From assembly GCF_016862975.1 (NCBI RefSeq), contig NZ_BONZ01000015.1, forward strand, positions 62,001-126,000: a stretch of 64,000 bases of DNA, read 5' to 3'. Every line of letters starts with the position of its first letter. Position 1 is the stretch's first letter. Shown piece by piece: positions 18,320 through 32,548 of this stretch. Source of the DNA: Rugosimonospora africana (GTDB lineage: Bacteria; Actinomycetota; Actinomycetes; Mycobacteriales; Micromonosporaceae). Below the pieces are notes generated by a model. That model ran no database searches and was not told the DNA's origin. It was given only the letters and a program-made list of their open reading frames with translations. The translations under genes and the position numbers were made by a program.

Positions 18320-19276
18320 ATGGCTGAAGTTCTCGTTGTCGTGGAGCACTCCGCCGGGGCGCCCAAGAAGGTGACCCTGGAACTGCTCACCCTCGCCCGA
18401 AACCTGGGCGAGCCGGCCGCCGTCGTGTTCGGCGACCCGGGCACCGCGGAAAGCCTGTCGGCGAAGCTCGGCGAGTACGGCGCCGCGAAGATCTACGCCG
18501 CGGAGCACGCGGACCTGACCGGCTACCTGGTGGCGCCGAAGGCCACCGTGCTCGCGGCCCTGGTCGGCCAGGTGTCGCCGGCCGCGGTCCTGCTGCCCTC
18601 GACGCAGGAGGGCAAGGAGATCGCCGGGCGGCTCGCGGTCAAGCTGGATAATGGCCTGCTCACCGACGTGGTCGACCTGGCCGCCGACGGCACCGCGACC
18701 CAGGCGGTCTTCGCCGGCTCCACGATCGTGAAGTCGCAGGTCACTCGCGGTCTGCCGCTGGTCACCCTACGGCCGAACTCGGTGACCCCGGCGCCCGCGC
18801 CGGCCACGCCCGAGGTGACCGCGGTCGAGATCGCTCTGACCGACAAGGACAAGCTGACCACCGTCGTCGACCGGGTGGTGGAGCAGAAGGGTTCCCGGCC
18901 GGAGCTGACCGAAGCCTCGGTGGTCGTCTCTGGCGGCCGCGGCATGGGCAGCGCGGACAACTTCAAGGTGGTCGAGGAGCTGGCCGACCTGCTCGGCGGC
19001 GCGGTCGGCGCGTCCCGCGCGGCCACCGACTCCGGCTTCTACCCGCACCAGTTCCAGGTCGGGCAGACCGGCAAGACCGTCTCCCCGCAGCTGTACGTCG
19101 CGGTCGGCATCTCCGGCGCGATCCAGCACCGGGCCGGCATGCAGACCAGCAAGACGATCGTCGCGGTCAACAAGGACCCGGAGGCGCCGATCTTCGAGCT
19201 GGCCGACTTCGGCGTGGTGGGCGACCTGTTCAAGGTGGTACCGCAGGCCGCCGAGGAGATCCGCAAGCGCAAGTAG
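18320..19276 (+). CDS. etfA: Electron transfer flavoprotein, alpha subunit
   Basis: FAD-carrying partner of EtfB, 318 residues. The C-terminal FAD-binding motif [27 protein letters not shown] is intact, and [12 protein letters not shown] precedes it. It is co-transcribed with etfB and closed by a strong hairpin. Confidence 0.97.
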   Translation: MAEVLVVVEHSAGAPKKVTLELLTLARNLGEPAAVVFGDPGTAESLSAKLGEYGAAKIYAAEHADLTGYLVAPKATVLAALVGQVSPAAVLLPSTQEGKEIAGRLAVKLDNGLLTDVVDLAADGTATQAVFAGSTIVKSQVTRGLPLVTLRPNSVTPAPAPATPEVTAVEIALTDKDKLTTVVDRVVEQKGSRPELTEASVVVSGGRGMGSADNFKVVEELADLLGGAVGASRAATDSGFYPHQFQVGQTGKTVSPQLYVAVGISGAIQHRAGMQTSKTIVAVNKDPEAPIFELADFGVVGDLFKVVPQAAEEIRKRK

Positions 19277-19286
19277 GACGGCGTGA

Positions 19287-19320
19287 CGGCGGCCCCGGAC
19301 CGGGTGGTCCGGGGCCGCCG
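19287..19320 (+). terminator. Hairpin terminator after etfBA
   Basis: Perfect 15-bp inverted repeat (19287-19301 / 19306-19320) with a four-base GGGT loop, ten bases after the etfA stop. Confidence 0.85.
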
Positions 19321-19391
19321 CCGTATGCGGTCTCTCATTTGACGGCGGCGGTGAGGGTAGGCCGCGGCGACGGTCGATAGGCTTGAGGGCG

Positions 19392-20570
19392 ATGGCTTAC
19401 CTTGATCACGCCGCGACCACGCCGATGCTCCCCCAGGCGGTCGAGGCTTACGTGTCAGCCGCCGCGGAGGTGGGCAACGCCTCGTCGTTGCACGCCGCCG
19501 GGCGGTGCGCCCGCCGCAAGGTGGAGGAGTCACGCGAGCTGATCGCCGCGGTGCTGGGCGCCCGGCCGTCAGAGGTGATCTTCACCGGCGGCGGCACGGA
19601 GAGCGACAACCTCGCCGTGAAGGGCATCTTCTGGGCACGACGATCGGCCGACCCGGCCCGTACCCGGGTGATCGCCAGCTCCGTCGAGCACCACGCCGTA
19701 CTGGACTCGGTGCAGTGGCTGGAGGCGCACGAGGGTGCGACGGTCAGCTGGCTGCCGGTCGACGCCGACGGCAGGGTACGGGTGGACGCGCTACGCGCCG
19801 AACTGGACGCGCACGCCGACGAGGTGGCCCTGATCAGCGTGATGTGGGCGAACAACGAGGTGGGCACGCTGCAGCCGGTCACCGAGCTGACCGCGCTGGC
19901 CGCCGAGTACGGCATCCCGTACCACTCCGACGCGATCCAGGCGGTCGGCCAGGTACCGATCGACTTCGCCGGCAGCGGTGTGGCCGCGCTGACCGTGACC
20001 GGGCACAAGCTCGGCGGCCCGGTCGGCATGGGTGCGCTGCTGCTCGGCCGGGATGTCGCCGCCACGCCGCTGCTGCACGGCGGCGGCCAGGAGCGCGACG
20101 TGCGGTCCGGCACGCTCGACGTGCCCGGCATCGTGGCGTTCGCCACAGCCATGGAGACCAGCGTCAAGGCGCAGCCGGAGTACGCGCTGCGGGTCGGGGC
20201 CCTGCGCGACGACCTGGTCAACCGGGTACTGGAGGCGGTACCGGACGCGATCTTCAACGGCCACCCGACCGAGCGGCTGGCGGGCAACGCGCACTTCTCG
20301 TTCCCCGGCTGCGAGGGAGACGCGCTGCTCCTGCTGCTGGACGCCGCCGGCATCGCCTGTTCGACCGGCTCGGCCTGCTCCGCCGGGGTGGCGCAACCGT
20401 CGCACGTGCTGCTGGCGATGTGCGCCGACGACGACCGGGCCCGGTCCTCGCTGCGCTTCTCGCTCGGCCACACCTCGACGAAGGCCGACATCGACGAGCT
20501 GGTCGCCGCGCTGCCGGGCGCGGTCGAGCGGGCCCGCCGGGCCGGGATGAACCGGCCGGGCGCCCGGTAG
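19392..20570 (+). CDS. iscS: Cysteine desulfurase (NifS/IscS type)
   Basis: PLP enzyme that mobilises sulfur from cysteine. The product has 392 residues. The PLP lysine is Lys206 in [12 protein letters not shown], and the active-site loop [10 protein letters not shown] contains Cys323 and Cys329; Cys329 fits the persulfide cysteine. It is immediately followed by mnmA, so its main sulfur acceptor is probably tRNA 2-thiolation rather than Fe-S assembly (inference). ATG 19392 has TAGGCT eight bases upstream and no ribosome site. Confidence 0.94.
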   Translation: MAYLDHAATTPMLPQAVEAYVSAAAEVGNASSLHAAGRCARRKVEESRELIAAVLGARPSEVIFTGGGTESDNLAVKGIFWARRSADPARTRVIASSVEHHAVLDSVQWLEAHEGATVSWLPVDADGRVRVDALRAELDAHADEVALISVMWANNEVGTLQPVTELTALAAEYGIPYHSDAIQAVGQVPIDFAGSGVAALTVTGHKLGGPVGMGALLLGRDVAATPLLHGGGQERDVRSGTLDVPGIVAFATAMETSVKAQPEYALRVGALRDDLVNRVLEAVPDAIFNGHPTERLAGNAHFSFPGCEGDALLLLLDAAGIACSTGSACSAGVAQPSHVLLAMCADDDRARSSLRFSLGHTSTKADIDELVAALPGAVERARRAGMNRPGAR

Positions 20571-20579
20571 CCTGGACCC

Positions 20580-21661
20580 ATGCGAGTACTGGCCGCCATG
20601 TCTGGCGGGGTCGATTCGGCGGTCGCCGCCGCCCGGGCGGTCGACGCCGGATACGACGTGACCGGGGTGCACCTGGCGCTGGCCCGCAACCCGCAGACCT
20701 ACCGGTCCGGGGCGCGCGGCTGCTGCACGCTGGAGGACGCCCGGGACGCCCGGCGCGCCGCCGACGTGATCGGCATCCCGTTTTACGTGTGGGACCTGGC
20801 CGACCGGTTCCACGAGGACGTGGTGGACGACTTCGTCGCCGAGTACGCGGCCGGACGCACCCCGAATCCCTGCGTGCGCTGCAACGAGAAGATCAAGTTC
20901 GCCGCCGTACTGGACCGGGCGATGGCGCTCGGATTCGACGCGGTGGTGACCGGCCACCACGCCCGCCTCGACGGGCAGGGTCGGCTGCGCCGCAGCGTGG
21001 ACGCCGGCAAGGACCAGTCGTACGTGCTGGCCGTGCTCACCGCCGAGCAGCTGCGCCACTCGATGTTCCCGCTCGGCGACACCACCAAAGCCGGGGTGCG
21101 CGAGGAGGCCGCCCGGCGCGGACTGGCCGTGGCCGACAAGCCGGACTCGCACGACATCTGCTTCATCGCCGACGGCGACACCCAGGGCTGGCTGCGCGAG
21201 CGGCTGGGCTCGGCGCCGGGCGAGATCGTCGACGCGGCGACCGGCGAGGTGCTCGGCCAGCACGACGGGGCGTACGGGTTCACCGTCGGGCAGCGCAAGG
21301 GACTGCGGATCGACCGTCCGGCACCGGACGGCCGGCCGCGCTACGTGCTGTCGATCACGCCGGTCAGCAACACGGTGACGGTCGGCCCGGCCGAGGCGCT
21401 GGAGGTGTCGACCGTGTACGGGCAACGTCCACTGTGGACCGGTGAGCCCCGGGTACGGGCGGAGATCCAGCTGCGCGCGCACGGCGAGGTGATCCCGGCC
21501 AGCGTGACGGCGTCGGCGGACGGGCTCGTCGCGGCGCTGGACCGGCCGGTCCGCGGGGTGGCGGCCGGCCAGGCGATGGTGGCATATCAGCCCGATCCCG
21601 ACGGCGACATCGTGCTGGGCTCGGCAACGATCAGTCACGCCGAGCGTCTGGCGACCGCCGC

Positions 21662-21665
<4 letters not shown>
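20580..21665 (+). CDS. mnmA: tRNA-specific 2-thiouridylase
   Basis: Adds sulfur at U34 of tRNA-Lys, -Glu and -Gln. The 361-residue protein has the PP-loop [10 protein letters not shown], catalytic Cys98 ([12 protein letters not shown]) and Cys194 ([10 protein letters not shown]), which form the disulfide relay. The upstream stop TAG is part of TAGCCT, a -10-like hexamer six bases before ATG, so the gene may be both read through from iscS and expressed leaderless. Confidence 0.97.
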
Positions 21666-24918
<3,253 letters not shown>

Positions 24919-25136
24919 AAATTCCACCATTCCGGTGAAATGGTCACGGCGATACGGGCGGAATCGGTCCGCACGGGGGCGGGCAGACGTACGGTGAGCT
25001 GCGCCATCTATTTCGACTTTGTCACGAGTCACCATGATGGGCACAAAACCGGCGTCACCCACTTATCGTGATGTCGTTTCATTCGGCAGGCGAGTCGGCA
25101 CCGGCCGCCGGGGACGTGAGCGCCCAGGGAGGATCG
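24919..25136. other. Intergenic region between ligA and the GGDEF-EAL gene
   Basis: 218 bp. A short inverted repeat, ACCATT-N7-AATGGT (24926-24944), directly follows ligA and may be a weak terminator. GGGAGG near the 3' end sets the downstream ATG. No other structure was recognised. Confidence 0.5.
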
Positions 25137-27245
25137 ATGGAGCCGACGGCGCTGCGCAACACGGCACCTCCCCGGCGCGAGGGAGTCTTCTTCGGGTACG
25201 TCGCCGTGGTCTGCGTGTCCGGGCTCGCCGTCTTCGCGCCGCAGGTGCCGGGCCTGCCAGACTTCCTGCGCTCCGCGCCCGCCGCGTTCTGGCTGATGGG
25301 CGCGCTGGCCGTGCTGCTGGACGTGTCGCCGCTGCGCCCGCCGGGGCCGCGCCAGACCTCGCCGGTCTTCCCGTCGATCTGCTTCACCTTCGCCACCCTG
25401 CTGGTCTGGGGGCTCGGGCCGGCGGTGCTCGTGCAGACCGTCGCGGTGGCGGCGGCGTCGGCCCGGATGCGGTACCGGCCGTGGCGCGCCGCGTTCAACG
25501 CCGGCCAGTACGCGGTCGCGTTCGGCGCCGCCGCGCTGGTGCTCAGGCTGGCGGAAGCCGAGCCGCTGGCGCGGGTCAACCGGCCGGGCTGGACGGCCGC
25601 GATGATCGCGCTGGCCGCCGGGGTGACCTGGTTCGTGGTCAACTATGCCCTGGTCAGCTGGGCGGTGTGGCTGCGTTTCGAGGGCAGCTTCTGGAGCCTG
25701 CTGAGCCACACCGCCGGGTACGAGACGCTGTCCACCGGCGCCCTGCTGCTCCTCGGGCCGGTGCTGGTCGGTGCCGTCGACCTGAGCCCGGCACTGATCC
25801 CGTTCGTGTTGGTCCCGCTGTACGCGGTGAACCAGATGGCCCGCCTCTACACCGCGCACAACCGGCTGGCCACCCGTGACTCGCTCACCGGCCTGGCCAA
25901 CCGGGAACGGCTGATGGCCGAGGTCGACGAGCAGGTCGGCGCGCACGAGGCCGCTGCCGAGGATCCCGGTTCGCCGGTGTTCGCCCTGCTGTTGCTGGAC
26001 ATCGACCGGTTCAAGCACGTCAACGACGCCCTCGGGCACGGTGTCGGCGACCGGCTACTCGTCCATGTGGGGCGGCGGCTGTCCGCCACGGTACGGCCGG
26101 AGGACCTGGTCGCCCGGCTGGGCGGAGACGAGTTCGCGATCGTCGCCCCGGGCCTGTCCGGTGCGGGTGAGGCCCGCGCCCTGGCCGAGCGGATCGCCGC
26201 CGTACTGGACGATCCGGTCGCCCTGGACGGGCTGCCACTCGACGTGGGCGGGTCGATCGGCGTGGCCGTGTACCCGCGCCACGGCGACGACTTCGCCACC
26301 CTGATGCGCCACGCCGACGTGGCCATGTACGACGCCAAGACCCGGGGCGACGTCGTCGCCGTCTACACGCCGGAGTCCGATCACAACTCGCCACAGCGGC
26401 TGGGACTGCTCGCCGACCTGCGCCGGGCTCTGGAGACGCCAGGCGCCGAGGAGATCGCCTTCTACTACCAGCCCCAGGTCGAGCTGCGCACCGGCGACGT
26501 CATCGGCGTGGAGGCGCTGCTGCGCTGGCACCACCCGCAGCGCGGGATGGTCGATCCGGAGGAGCTGATCCGGGTCGCCGAGCAGAGCGCGGTGATGCGG
26601 CTGCTCACCCTGAGGGTGGTCGACGACGTGGTGGCCCAGCTGGCCAAGTGGGAGGCGGACGGCCTGAGCCTGCGCGCCGCGATCAACGTGAGCGTCCGCG
26701 ACCTGCACACCGGCGAGATCGTCGACCGCCTGGCCGACCGGCTGCGGCACCACGGGATCGGCCCCGACCAGGTGCAGCTGGAGATCACCGAGGGCGCGTT
26801 GATGGCGGATCCCCGGCGGGTACTCGCCACGCTGCGCCGGCTGGACCGGCTCGGGGTGGCGCTGTCCCTGGACGACTTCGGCACCGGATACTCGTCCATG
26901 CAGCACCTGCGCCGGCTGCCGCTGTCCGAGGTGAAGATCGACCGTTCGTTCGTCCTCGGCATGGCGGAGGACTCGGACGACGAGGCGATCGTCCGGTCGA
27001 TCATCGAGCTGTCCGGCGCGCTCGGCCTGCGTGTGGTGGCCGAGGGCGTGGAAGACGAGCGGACCTACCGGCTGCTCGCCCGGATGGGCTGCGACGTGGC
27101 GCAGGGCTGGTACTACGCCCGGCCGATGCCGGCCGACCAGCTGGCCTTCTGGCTGTCCCGGTACCGGCCGCCGCAGCGCCTGCTGGCCGGCTGGCCGTCG
27201 TCGGGGATGACCCCGGGCGCCCGGCGTGGCGGGATGGGCAAATAG
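25137..27245 (+). CDS. Membrane GGDEF-EAL protein (c-di-GMP turnover)
   Basis: Protein of 702 residues. Hydrophobic helices (about 20-240) are followed by GGDEF and EAL domains. The cyclase motif GGDEF (about 329-333) is intact and an RxxD inhibitory site (RPED) lies five residues before it. The EAL domain keeps EALLRW (about 458), NVSVRDL, EITE, DDFGTGYSS, KIDRSF, AEGVED and QGWYYARP, so both synthesis and hydrolysis look possible. It resembles the bifunctional membrane proteins of Streptomyces. ATG 25137 is chosen over 25068 because GGGAGG lies about five bases upstream. Confidence 0.92.
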   Translation: MEPTALRNTAPPRREGVFFGYVAVVCVSGLAVFAPQVPGLPDFLRSAPAAFWLMGALAVLLDVSPLRPPGPRQTSPVFPSICFTFATLLVWGLGPAVLVQTVAVAAASARMRYRPWRAAFNAGQYAVAFGAAALVLRLAEAEPLARVNRPGWTAAMIALAAGVTWFVVNYALVSWAVWLRFEGSFWSLLSHTAGYETLSTGALLLLGPVLVGAVDLSPALIPFVLVPLYAVNQMARLYTAHNRLATRDSLTGLANRERLMAEVDEQVGAHEAAAEDPGSPVFALLLLDIDRFKHVNDALGHGVGDRLLVHVGRRLSATVRPEDLVARLGGDEFAIVAPGLSGAGEARALAERIAAVLDDPVALDGLPLDVGGSIGVAVYPRHGDDFATLMRHADVAMYDAKTRGDVVAVYTPESDHNSPQRLGLLADLRRALETPGAEEIAFYYQPQVELRTGDVIGVEALLRWHHPQRGMVDPEELIRVAEQSAVMRLLTLRVVDDVVAQLAKWEADGLSLRAAINVSVRDLHTGEIVDRLADRLRHHGIGPDQVQLEITEGALMADPRRVLATLRRLDRLGVALSLDDFGTGYSSMQHLRRLPLSEVKIDRSFVLGMAEDSDDEAIVRSIIELSGALGLRVVAEGVEDERTYRLLARMGCDVAQGWYYARPMPADQLAFWLSRYRPPQRLLAGWPSSGMTPGARRGGMGK

Positions 27246-27317
27246 ACTTTCCCGAGCCGGAGCGCGCGTGCCACGCTGCGCCCGAGGGATCCGTGACGAC
27301 GATGACAGGGGGCAGCA

Positions 27318-27617
27318 TTGGCCGCCATCTCCCGCGAGGAGGTCGCGCATCTGGCGCATCTCGCTCGCCTGGCTGTCACCGAGGAGGAGTTGGACACGTT
27401 CGCCGGGCAACTGGACGTGATCCTTCAGGCGGTGGCCCGGGTGGGGGAGGTCGCCGCGGCCGACATCCCGCCGACGTCGCACTCGGTCCCGCTGACCAAC
27501 GTGCTGCGTGAGGACGTGGTACGCCCCGGGCTGACCCGGGAAGAGGCGCTGTCCGGGGCGCCGGACGCCGAGGACGGGCGGTTCCGGGTACCGCGGATTC
27601 TCGAGGAGGAGTCGTGA
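27318..27617 (+). CDS. gatC: Asp/Glu-tRNA amidotransferase subunit C
   Basis: Small stabilising subunit of GatCAB, 99 residues, with the GatC pattern [25 protein letters not shown] is the only possible start: an in-frame stop lies five codons upstream, and CAGGGGGC is a suitable ribosome site. It is coupled to gatA by a GTGA overlap. Confidence 0.94.
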   Translation: MAAISREEVAHLAHLARLAVTEEELDTFAGQLDVILQAVARVGEVAAADIPPTSHSVPLTNVLREDVVRPGLTREEALSGAPDAEDGRFRVPRILEEES

Positions 27618-29092
27618 CCACGGATCTTGTTCGGTCCTCCGCGGCCGAGCTGGCCGGCCTGATCGCCTCCGGGGAGGCGTCCGCGGTCGAGGTGACCCGG
27701 GCGCACCTGGACCGGATCGGCGCGATCGACTCGCGGGTGCACGCGTTCCTCCACGTGGACGACGAGGGGGCGCTGGCGGCCGCGGCCGACGTGGACGCCC
27801 GCCGGGCCGCGGGTGAGACGCTCGGGCCGCTGGCCGGCGTGCCGATCGCGGTGAAGGACGTGCTGACCACCAAGGGGGTACCGACCACCGCCGGCTCGAA
27901 GATCCTGGAGGGCTGGAGGCCGCCGTACGACGCGACGATCGTGCGCCGGCTGCGCGAGGCGGGGCTGGTGATCCTCGGCAAGACCAACATGGACGAGTTC
28001 GCGATGGGCTCATCGACGGAATACTCCGCGTTCGGGCCGACCCGTAACCCGTGGGACCTCGACCGGATCCCGGGTGGCTCGGGTGGCGGCAGCGCCGCGG
28101 CGGTGGCCGCGTACGAGGCGCCGCTGGCCATCGGCACCGACACCGGCGGCTCGATCCGCCAGCCGGGTGCGGTCACCGGCACCGTCGGAGCGAAGCCGAC
28201 CTACGGCGGCACGTCCCGGTACGGGTTGATCGCCTTCTCGTCCAGCCTGGACACCCCGGGCCCGTGCGCCCGGACGATCGAGGACGCCGCGCTGCTGCAC
28301 GCCGTGATCGGCGGTCACGACCCGGCCGACTCGACGTCGATCCCGGCCCCGGTGCCGCCGGTGGTCGAAGCGGCCCGGGAGGGCGCTTCGGGCGACCTCG
28401 CCGGCGTACGCGTCGGGTTGGTCCGCCAGTTCGCCGGCGAGGGCGCCGAGCCGGGTGTCGTGGCGGTGTTCCGGGAGACGGTCGAGGCGCTGGTCAAGCT
28501 CGGCGCCGAGGTGGTCGAGGTGTCCTGCCCGCACTTCGAGTACGCGCTGCCCGCCTATTACCTGATCGCGCCCAGCGAGGCGTCGTCCAACCTGGCCCGG
28601 TTCGACGGGGTGCGCTACGGCCTGCGGGTCGGCGACGACGGCACGCACTCGCTGGAGGAGGTGATGTCGCTGACCCGCGACGCCGGCTTCGGCCCGGAGG
28701 TCAAGCGGCGCATCATCCTCGGCACGTTCGCCCTGTCCTCGGGCTACTACGACGCCTACTACGGGCAGGCGCAGAAGGTCCGCACGCTGATCGGGCGCGA
28801 CTTCGCCGCCGCGTTCGAGCAGGCCGACGTGCTGATCGCGCCGACCACGCCGTTCGTCGCGTTCCCGTTCGGATCGCGGACCGGCGACCCGTACCAGATG
28901 TACCTCGCCGACCTGTTCACCATCCCGTCGAACCTGTACGGCGGCCCGGCGATCTCGGTTCCCTGCGGGCTGTCCGACGGGCTGCCGGTCGGGCTCCAGG
29001 TGATGGCGCCGACCATGGCCGACGACCGGATGTACCGGATCGGGGCGGCGCTGGAGTCGGTCGTACCGCAGTTGGTGCCGCCGGCTCTGTAG
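27614..29092 (+). CDS. gatA: Asp/Glu-tRNA amidotransferase subunit A
   Basis: Amidase-signature subunit that releases ammonia from glutamine. The 492-residue product carries the Ser-cisSer-Lys triad: Lys in AVKDV, and serines in GGSGGGSAA and TGGSIRQPG. With GatB it converts Glu-tRNA(Gln) to Gln-tRNA(Gln). It overlaps gatC by four bases. A strong hairpin ends the gatCA transcript, and gatB is transcribed separately. Confidence 0.97.
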   Translation: MTTDLVRSSAAELAGLIASGEASAVEVTRAHLDRIGAIDSRVHAFLHVDDEGALAAAADVDARRAAGETLGPLAGVPIAVKDVLTTKGVPTTAGSKILEGWRPPYDATIVRRLREAGLVILGKTNMDEFAMGSSTEYSAFGPTRNPWDLDRIPGGSGGGSAAAVAAYEAPLAIGTDTGGSIRQPGAVTGTVGAKPTYGGTSRYGLIAFSSSLDTPGPCARTIEDAALLHAVIGGHDPADSTSIPAPVPPVVEAAREGASGDLAGVRVGLVRQFAGEGAEPGVVAVFRETVEALVKLGAEVVEVSCPHFEYALPAYYLIAPSEASSNLARFDGVRYGLRVGDDGTHSLEEVMSLTRDAGFGPEVKRRIILGTFALSSGYYDAYYGQAQKVRTLIGRDFAAAFEQADVLIAPTTPFVAFPFGSRTGDPYQMYLADLFTIPSNLYGGPAISVPCGLSDGLPVGLQVMAPTMADDRMYRIGAALESVVPQLVPPAL

Positions 29093-29100
29093 TCCACCGC

Positions 29101-29138
29101 ACGGCGTGGGGCCCGGCATCCGCCGGGCCCCACGCCGT
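29101..29138. terminator. Terminator after gatA, shared with the convergent small gene
   Basis: Perfect 17-bp inverted repeat (29101-29117 / 29122-29138) with an ATCC loop, eight bases after the gatA stop and 17 bases past the stop of the convergent DUF4236-like gene. Confidence 0.88.
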
Positions 29139-29155
29139 CCGCGCCGTGCGTACCG

Positions 29156-29341
29156 TTACTTGGCCGCGCCGCTACCGCGGCTGCGCCAGGACAGCGGACC
29201 CGGTAGGTCCACGCGTTGAGCCCGAGTGCGTGAGTTCCAGGACCACTTACCGATCTTGATGCTCCACGATGACAACCCGTGCCGGCCGAAGTTGAAGTGG
29301 ATCGGACCAACCTTGTAGATCTTGCGGAACATGAGTGGCAC
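29156..29341 (-). CDS. DUF4236-like small protein
   Basis: Basic protein of 61 residues. The opening MPLMFRK and the end segment [13 protein letters not shown] match the small DUF4236-type proteins of actinobacteria; function is unknown. GTG 29341 is chosen because AGAGGAGA lies seven bases upstream; ATG 29332 is the alternative. It lies on the opposite strand between gatA and gatB, with its promoter region back to back with that of gatB. Confidence 0.75.
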   Translation of the reverse strand: MPLMFRKIYKVGPIHFNFGRHGLSSWSIKIGKWSWNSRTRAQRVDLPGPLSWRSRGSGAAK

Positions 29342-29437
29342 TGTGCGTCTCCTCTCACTCTGCGTTCCGGAATACCCGAGCGGTCTGAGCGCGAAACCCG
29401 GAGGAATCGCCGGCGGGGCGGCGGCTACGCTGTTGCG

Positions 29438-30931
29438 GTGACCACCATCGCGCCGCTGTCGTACGAGCAAGCCATCGAGCGTTATGAGCCCGTCATCGGG
29501 CTCGAGACGCACGTCGAGCTGGGCACCCGGACCAAGATGTTCTGCGCCTGCCCGACCGACTTCGGTGCCGAGCCCAACACCCAGGTCTGCCCGGTCTGCC
29601 TGGGCCTGCCCGGCAGCCTGCCGGTGGCCAACCGGGCGGCGATCGAGGCGACGATCCGGATCGGGCTCGCGCTCAACTGCACGATCGCGAGCTGGTCGCG
29701 GTTCGCCCGGAAGAACTACTTCTACCCGGACATGCCGAAGGACTTCCAGACCAGCCAGTACGACGAGCCGCTGTGCGTCGACGGCTGGCTGGACGTCGAG
29801 GTCGAGGGTGAACTGGTGCGCGTCGAGATCGAGCGCGTGCACCTGGAGGAGGACACCGGCAAGACGCTGCACCTGGGCGGCGCGACCGGGCGCATCCACG
29901 GGGCGACCGAGTCGCTGGTCGACTACAACCGCGCGGGCATCCCGCTGGTCGAGATCGTCACCCGGCCGGTACCGGGCACCGGGTCGCGCGCCCCGCTGGT
30001 CGCCCGGGCATACGTCACCGAGCTGCGCGACGTGATCCGGACGCTGGGCGTGTCGGACGTTCGCATGGAGCAGGGCTCCCTGCGCTGCGACGTCAACGTG
30101 TCGCTGAACCGGCCCGGCCAGGAGTGGGGCACCCGCACCGAGACCAAGAACGTCAACTCGCTGCGCAGCGTGGAGCGCGCGGTCCGCTCGGAGATCATGC
30201 GCCAGGCTGCCGTACTGGACAGCGGCGACCGGATCGTCCAGGAGACCCGGCACTTCTCCGAGGACACCGGCGACACCCGGCCCGGGCGCAGCAAGGAGAC
30301 CGCGACCGACTACCGGTACTTCCCGGAGCCCGACCTGGTGCCGCTGGCCCCGGACGCGGCATGGGTCGCCGAGCTGAAGGCCGCCCTGCCCGAGTCGCCG
30401 CGGCTGCACCGCCGCCGGCTCCAGGAGGCGTGGGGGCTGTCCGACCACGACATGCAGTCGGTGCTCAACGCCGGCGCGGTGGAGCTGATCGAGGCCACGA
30501 TCGCGGCCGGCGCGAGCCCGGACGCGGCCCGCAAGTGGTGGATGGGCGAGCTGGCCCGGCGGGCCAACGAAACCGGTACGGAGCTGAGCTCGCTGACCAG
30601 CCCGGAGCAGGTCGCCGCGCTGCAGCGGCTGGTCGACGAGGGGAAGCTGACCGACAAGCTGGCCCGCACCGTGCTGGAGGGCGTCGTGGCCGGGGAAGGC
30701 ACCCCGGCCGAGGTGATGGCCGCCCGCGGGCTCGAGGTGGTCTCGGACACCGGCGCCTTGACGGCGGCGATCGACGAGGCGATCGCGGCGAACCCGGCGG
30801 TGGCCGACAAGGTCCGCGGCGGCCAGGTCGCGGCGGCCGGTGTGCTGATCGGTGCGGTCATGAAGGCCACCAAGGGCCAGGCGGACGCGAAGACGGTACG
30901 CGAGCTGATCCTCGGCCGGCTGGGTTCCTGA
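29438..30931 (+). CDS. gatB: Asp/Glu-tRNA amidotransferase subunit B
   Basis: tRNA-binding kinase-like subunit of GatCAB, 497 residues. It contains [10 protein letters not shown], the zinc-type cysteines CACPTDF...CPVCLG, the transamidation core and a C-terminal YqeY-like tail (about 350-497). GTG 29438 has TACGCT six bases upstream and no ribosome site, so leaderless expression is likely and gatB is uncoupled from gatCA. Confidence 0.97.
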   Translation: MTTIAPLSYEQAIERYEPVIGLETHVELGTRTKMFCACPTDFGAEPNTQVCPVCLGLPGSLPVANRAAIEATIRIGLALNCTIASWSRFARKNYFYPDMPKDFQTSQYDEPLCVDGWLDVEVEGELVRVEIERVHLEEDTGKTLHLGGATGRIHGATESLVDYNRAGIPLVEIVTRPVPGTGSRAPLVARAYVTELRDVIRTLGVSDVRMEQGSLRCDVNVSLNRPGQEWGTRTETKNVNSLRSVERAVRSEIMRQAAVLDSGDRIVQETRHFSEDTGDTRPGRSKETATDYRYFPEPDLVPLAPDAAWVAELKAALPESPRLHRRRLQEAWGLSDHDMQSVLNAGAVELIEATIAAGASPDAARKWWMGELARRANETGTELSSLTSPEQVAALQRLVDEGKLTDKLARTVLEGVVAGEGTPAEVMAARGLEVVSDTGALTAAIDEAIAANPAVADKVRGGQVAAAGVLIGAVMKATKGQADAKTVRELILGRLGS

Positions 30932-30938
30932 CCGGCGG

Positions 30939-32546
30939 TCAGCTGCGGGACGGGTTCGGCGAGCCGCTCGGCGACCCGCTCGGTGGCGCCTTGACCACGT
31001 GCCGCTGGATTGTCACTTCGGTCTGCCCGGTGCCGCCCAGCGTGATGTCGTCATACCCCTGCAGCGCGTGCGTGGGGTCGAAGTAGAGCACCGACATCTC
31101 CAGGGGTGTCGGTGCCTCGCCCTCCAGGCCGCGCAGCCCCGCACCACCGGTCGAGCCCTCGACCATCAGCGCCGTCTTCTGCTGCCCGGTCAGCTGCGGC
31201 ATGGTGCTCACGTCCCGGTGGTGGATGTGGCCGGCGAGGACCAGCGGTACCAGACCGTCCAGCGCCCCGGCCGAGGCCGGTTCGTGGACCATGGCCACGT
31301 CGACCGGCTTGCCGGCGTTCCGGATCGTCTGGGCCAGCTTCTCCCCGGACGCCTCCTGCACCTCGGCGGCCTGGTGCCCGGCCGCCCCGCTCGGTCCAGG
31401 CTCCTTGTCGGGAGTGAACTGCGGATCGCCGATCCCGGCGATGGTCAGGCCGTCCACGGTGACGATCCGGTTCTCCAGGACGATCGCGTTCGACTGCTTG
31501 GCCACCGCGTCGGCGGTGGTCCCCGAGTCGTGGTTGCCGCGGACGAACACGTACGGGATCTTGAGGGCGCCGATCGAGTTGACGAAGGACGCCTCCACCT
31601 GGGTACCCCAGTCGTCGATGTCGCCGGTGTCGACCACCAGGTTGATGTCGTACTGCTTCACGACGGTCGAGATCACCGACCAGGCGGCCGGGTTGAGGTG
31701 CAGGTCGGAGATGTGCAGGACGCGCAGCGAGCCCGGGGCGGGCTGGTAGACCGGCAGCGTGGACAGCGTGCCGTACAGCTTGCTGACGTTGTTGACCAGG
31801 CGTTGCAGCTCGTCGCGGTACTGGCCGAACTGGTTGGCGATCTGCTTCGCGTCACCGATCACGGCGGGTGCGTTGGACAGCAGGCCGTGGTACCTCGGCT
31901 CGTCCACCGAGCCGGGCCGGAACGTGGCGACCGCGATGCCGCCGCTGCCCAGGATGGTGACCAGGGCCAGGGCGCCACAGATCGCCACCCGCTTCATGTT
32001 GCGGAACACGAACGCGGAGAGCACCAGCGCACCGAGCACGCCGGCACCGGTCGCCTGGAACACCATCCGGGTGATGCCGCGCTCCACGTCGTTGACCGCG
32101 CCCGAGCTGGCCTTGGCGATGCCGTTGGGGTCCGTGGCCAGGGCGAGCGTCCGCTTCTGGTCCAGCGCCTCCAGCCGTACCGTGAGGTGCGCCGGCCCGT
32201 CGTGGCTGGCCAGTTCGAGCGAGCCGAGCGGCGGGATCTGCACCTCCGTACCGCCGGACAGCGACGGAGTCAGGCTGAACTGGGCGGCGAACGGCCCCAC
32301 GTCGTCGTGGCTCGGCCCGGCCACCAGCAGGCCGATGGTCACCCCGACCAGGCTGGTCACCACGAGCGCCAGCGCCAGGCCGAGGCGCCGCCACATCCGG
32401 GGTCGGTCGGCGACCCGTACCGCCGCGCGCAGGGGCGGCGCCACGGCCCGTCGCGATGCGACCAGAGCGCGGCGCGACGCGTGCCAAGCGCCGCGCATCC
32501 GGCGACGGCCCGCCGAGCCGTCGTCGTGTGGACCGGTCACAGTCAC
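30939..32546 (-). CDS. Membrane-anchored calcineurin-like metallophosphoesterase
   Basis: Protein of 535 residues. A basic N-terminus is followed by one membrane helix (about 52-75) and a second hydrophobic hairpin (about 165-210). The metallophosphoesterase domain then carries ISDLHLN, DTGDIDDWG, GNHD, HEP and GHIHH, the five metal/phosphate motifs. The tail is Ser/Pro rich. The catalytic domain should lie outside the cell if the helix pair is a hairpin (inference). The start lies two bases after the upstream sugar-dehydrogenase-like gene stop, so they form an operon. Confidence 0.88.
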   Translation of the reverse strand: MTVTGPHDDGSAGRRRMRGAWHASRRALVASRRAVAPPLRAAVRVADRPRMWRRLGLALALVVTSLVGVTIGLLVAGPSHDDVGPFAAQFSLTPSLSGGTEVQIPPLGSLELASHDGPAHLTVRLEALDQKRTLALATDPNGIAKASSGAVNDVERGITRMVFQATGAGVLGALVLSAFVFRNMKRVAICGALALVTILGSGGIAVATFRPGSVDEPRYHGLLSNAPAVIGDAKQIANQFGQYRDELQRLVNNVSKLYGTLSTLPVYQPAPGSLRVLHISDLHLNPAAWSVISTVVKQYDINLVVDTGDIDDWGTQVEASFVNSIGALKIPYVFVRGNHDSGTTADAVAKQSNAIVLENRIVTVDGLTIAGIGDPQFTPDKEPGPSGAAGHQAAEVQEASGEKLAQTIRNAGKPVDVAMVHEPASAGALDGLVPLVLAGHIHHRDVSTMPQLTGQQKTALMVEGSTGGAGLRGLEGEAPTPLEMSVLYFDPTHALQGYDDITLGGTGQTEVTIQRHVVKAPPSGSPSGSPNPSRS

Positions 32547-32548
32547 AC

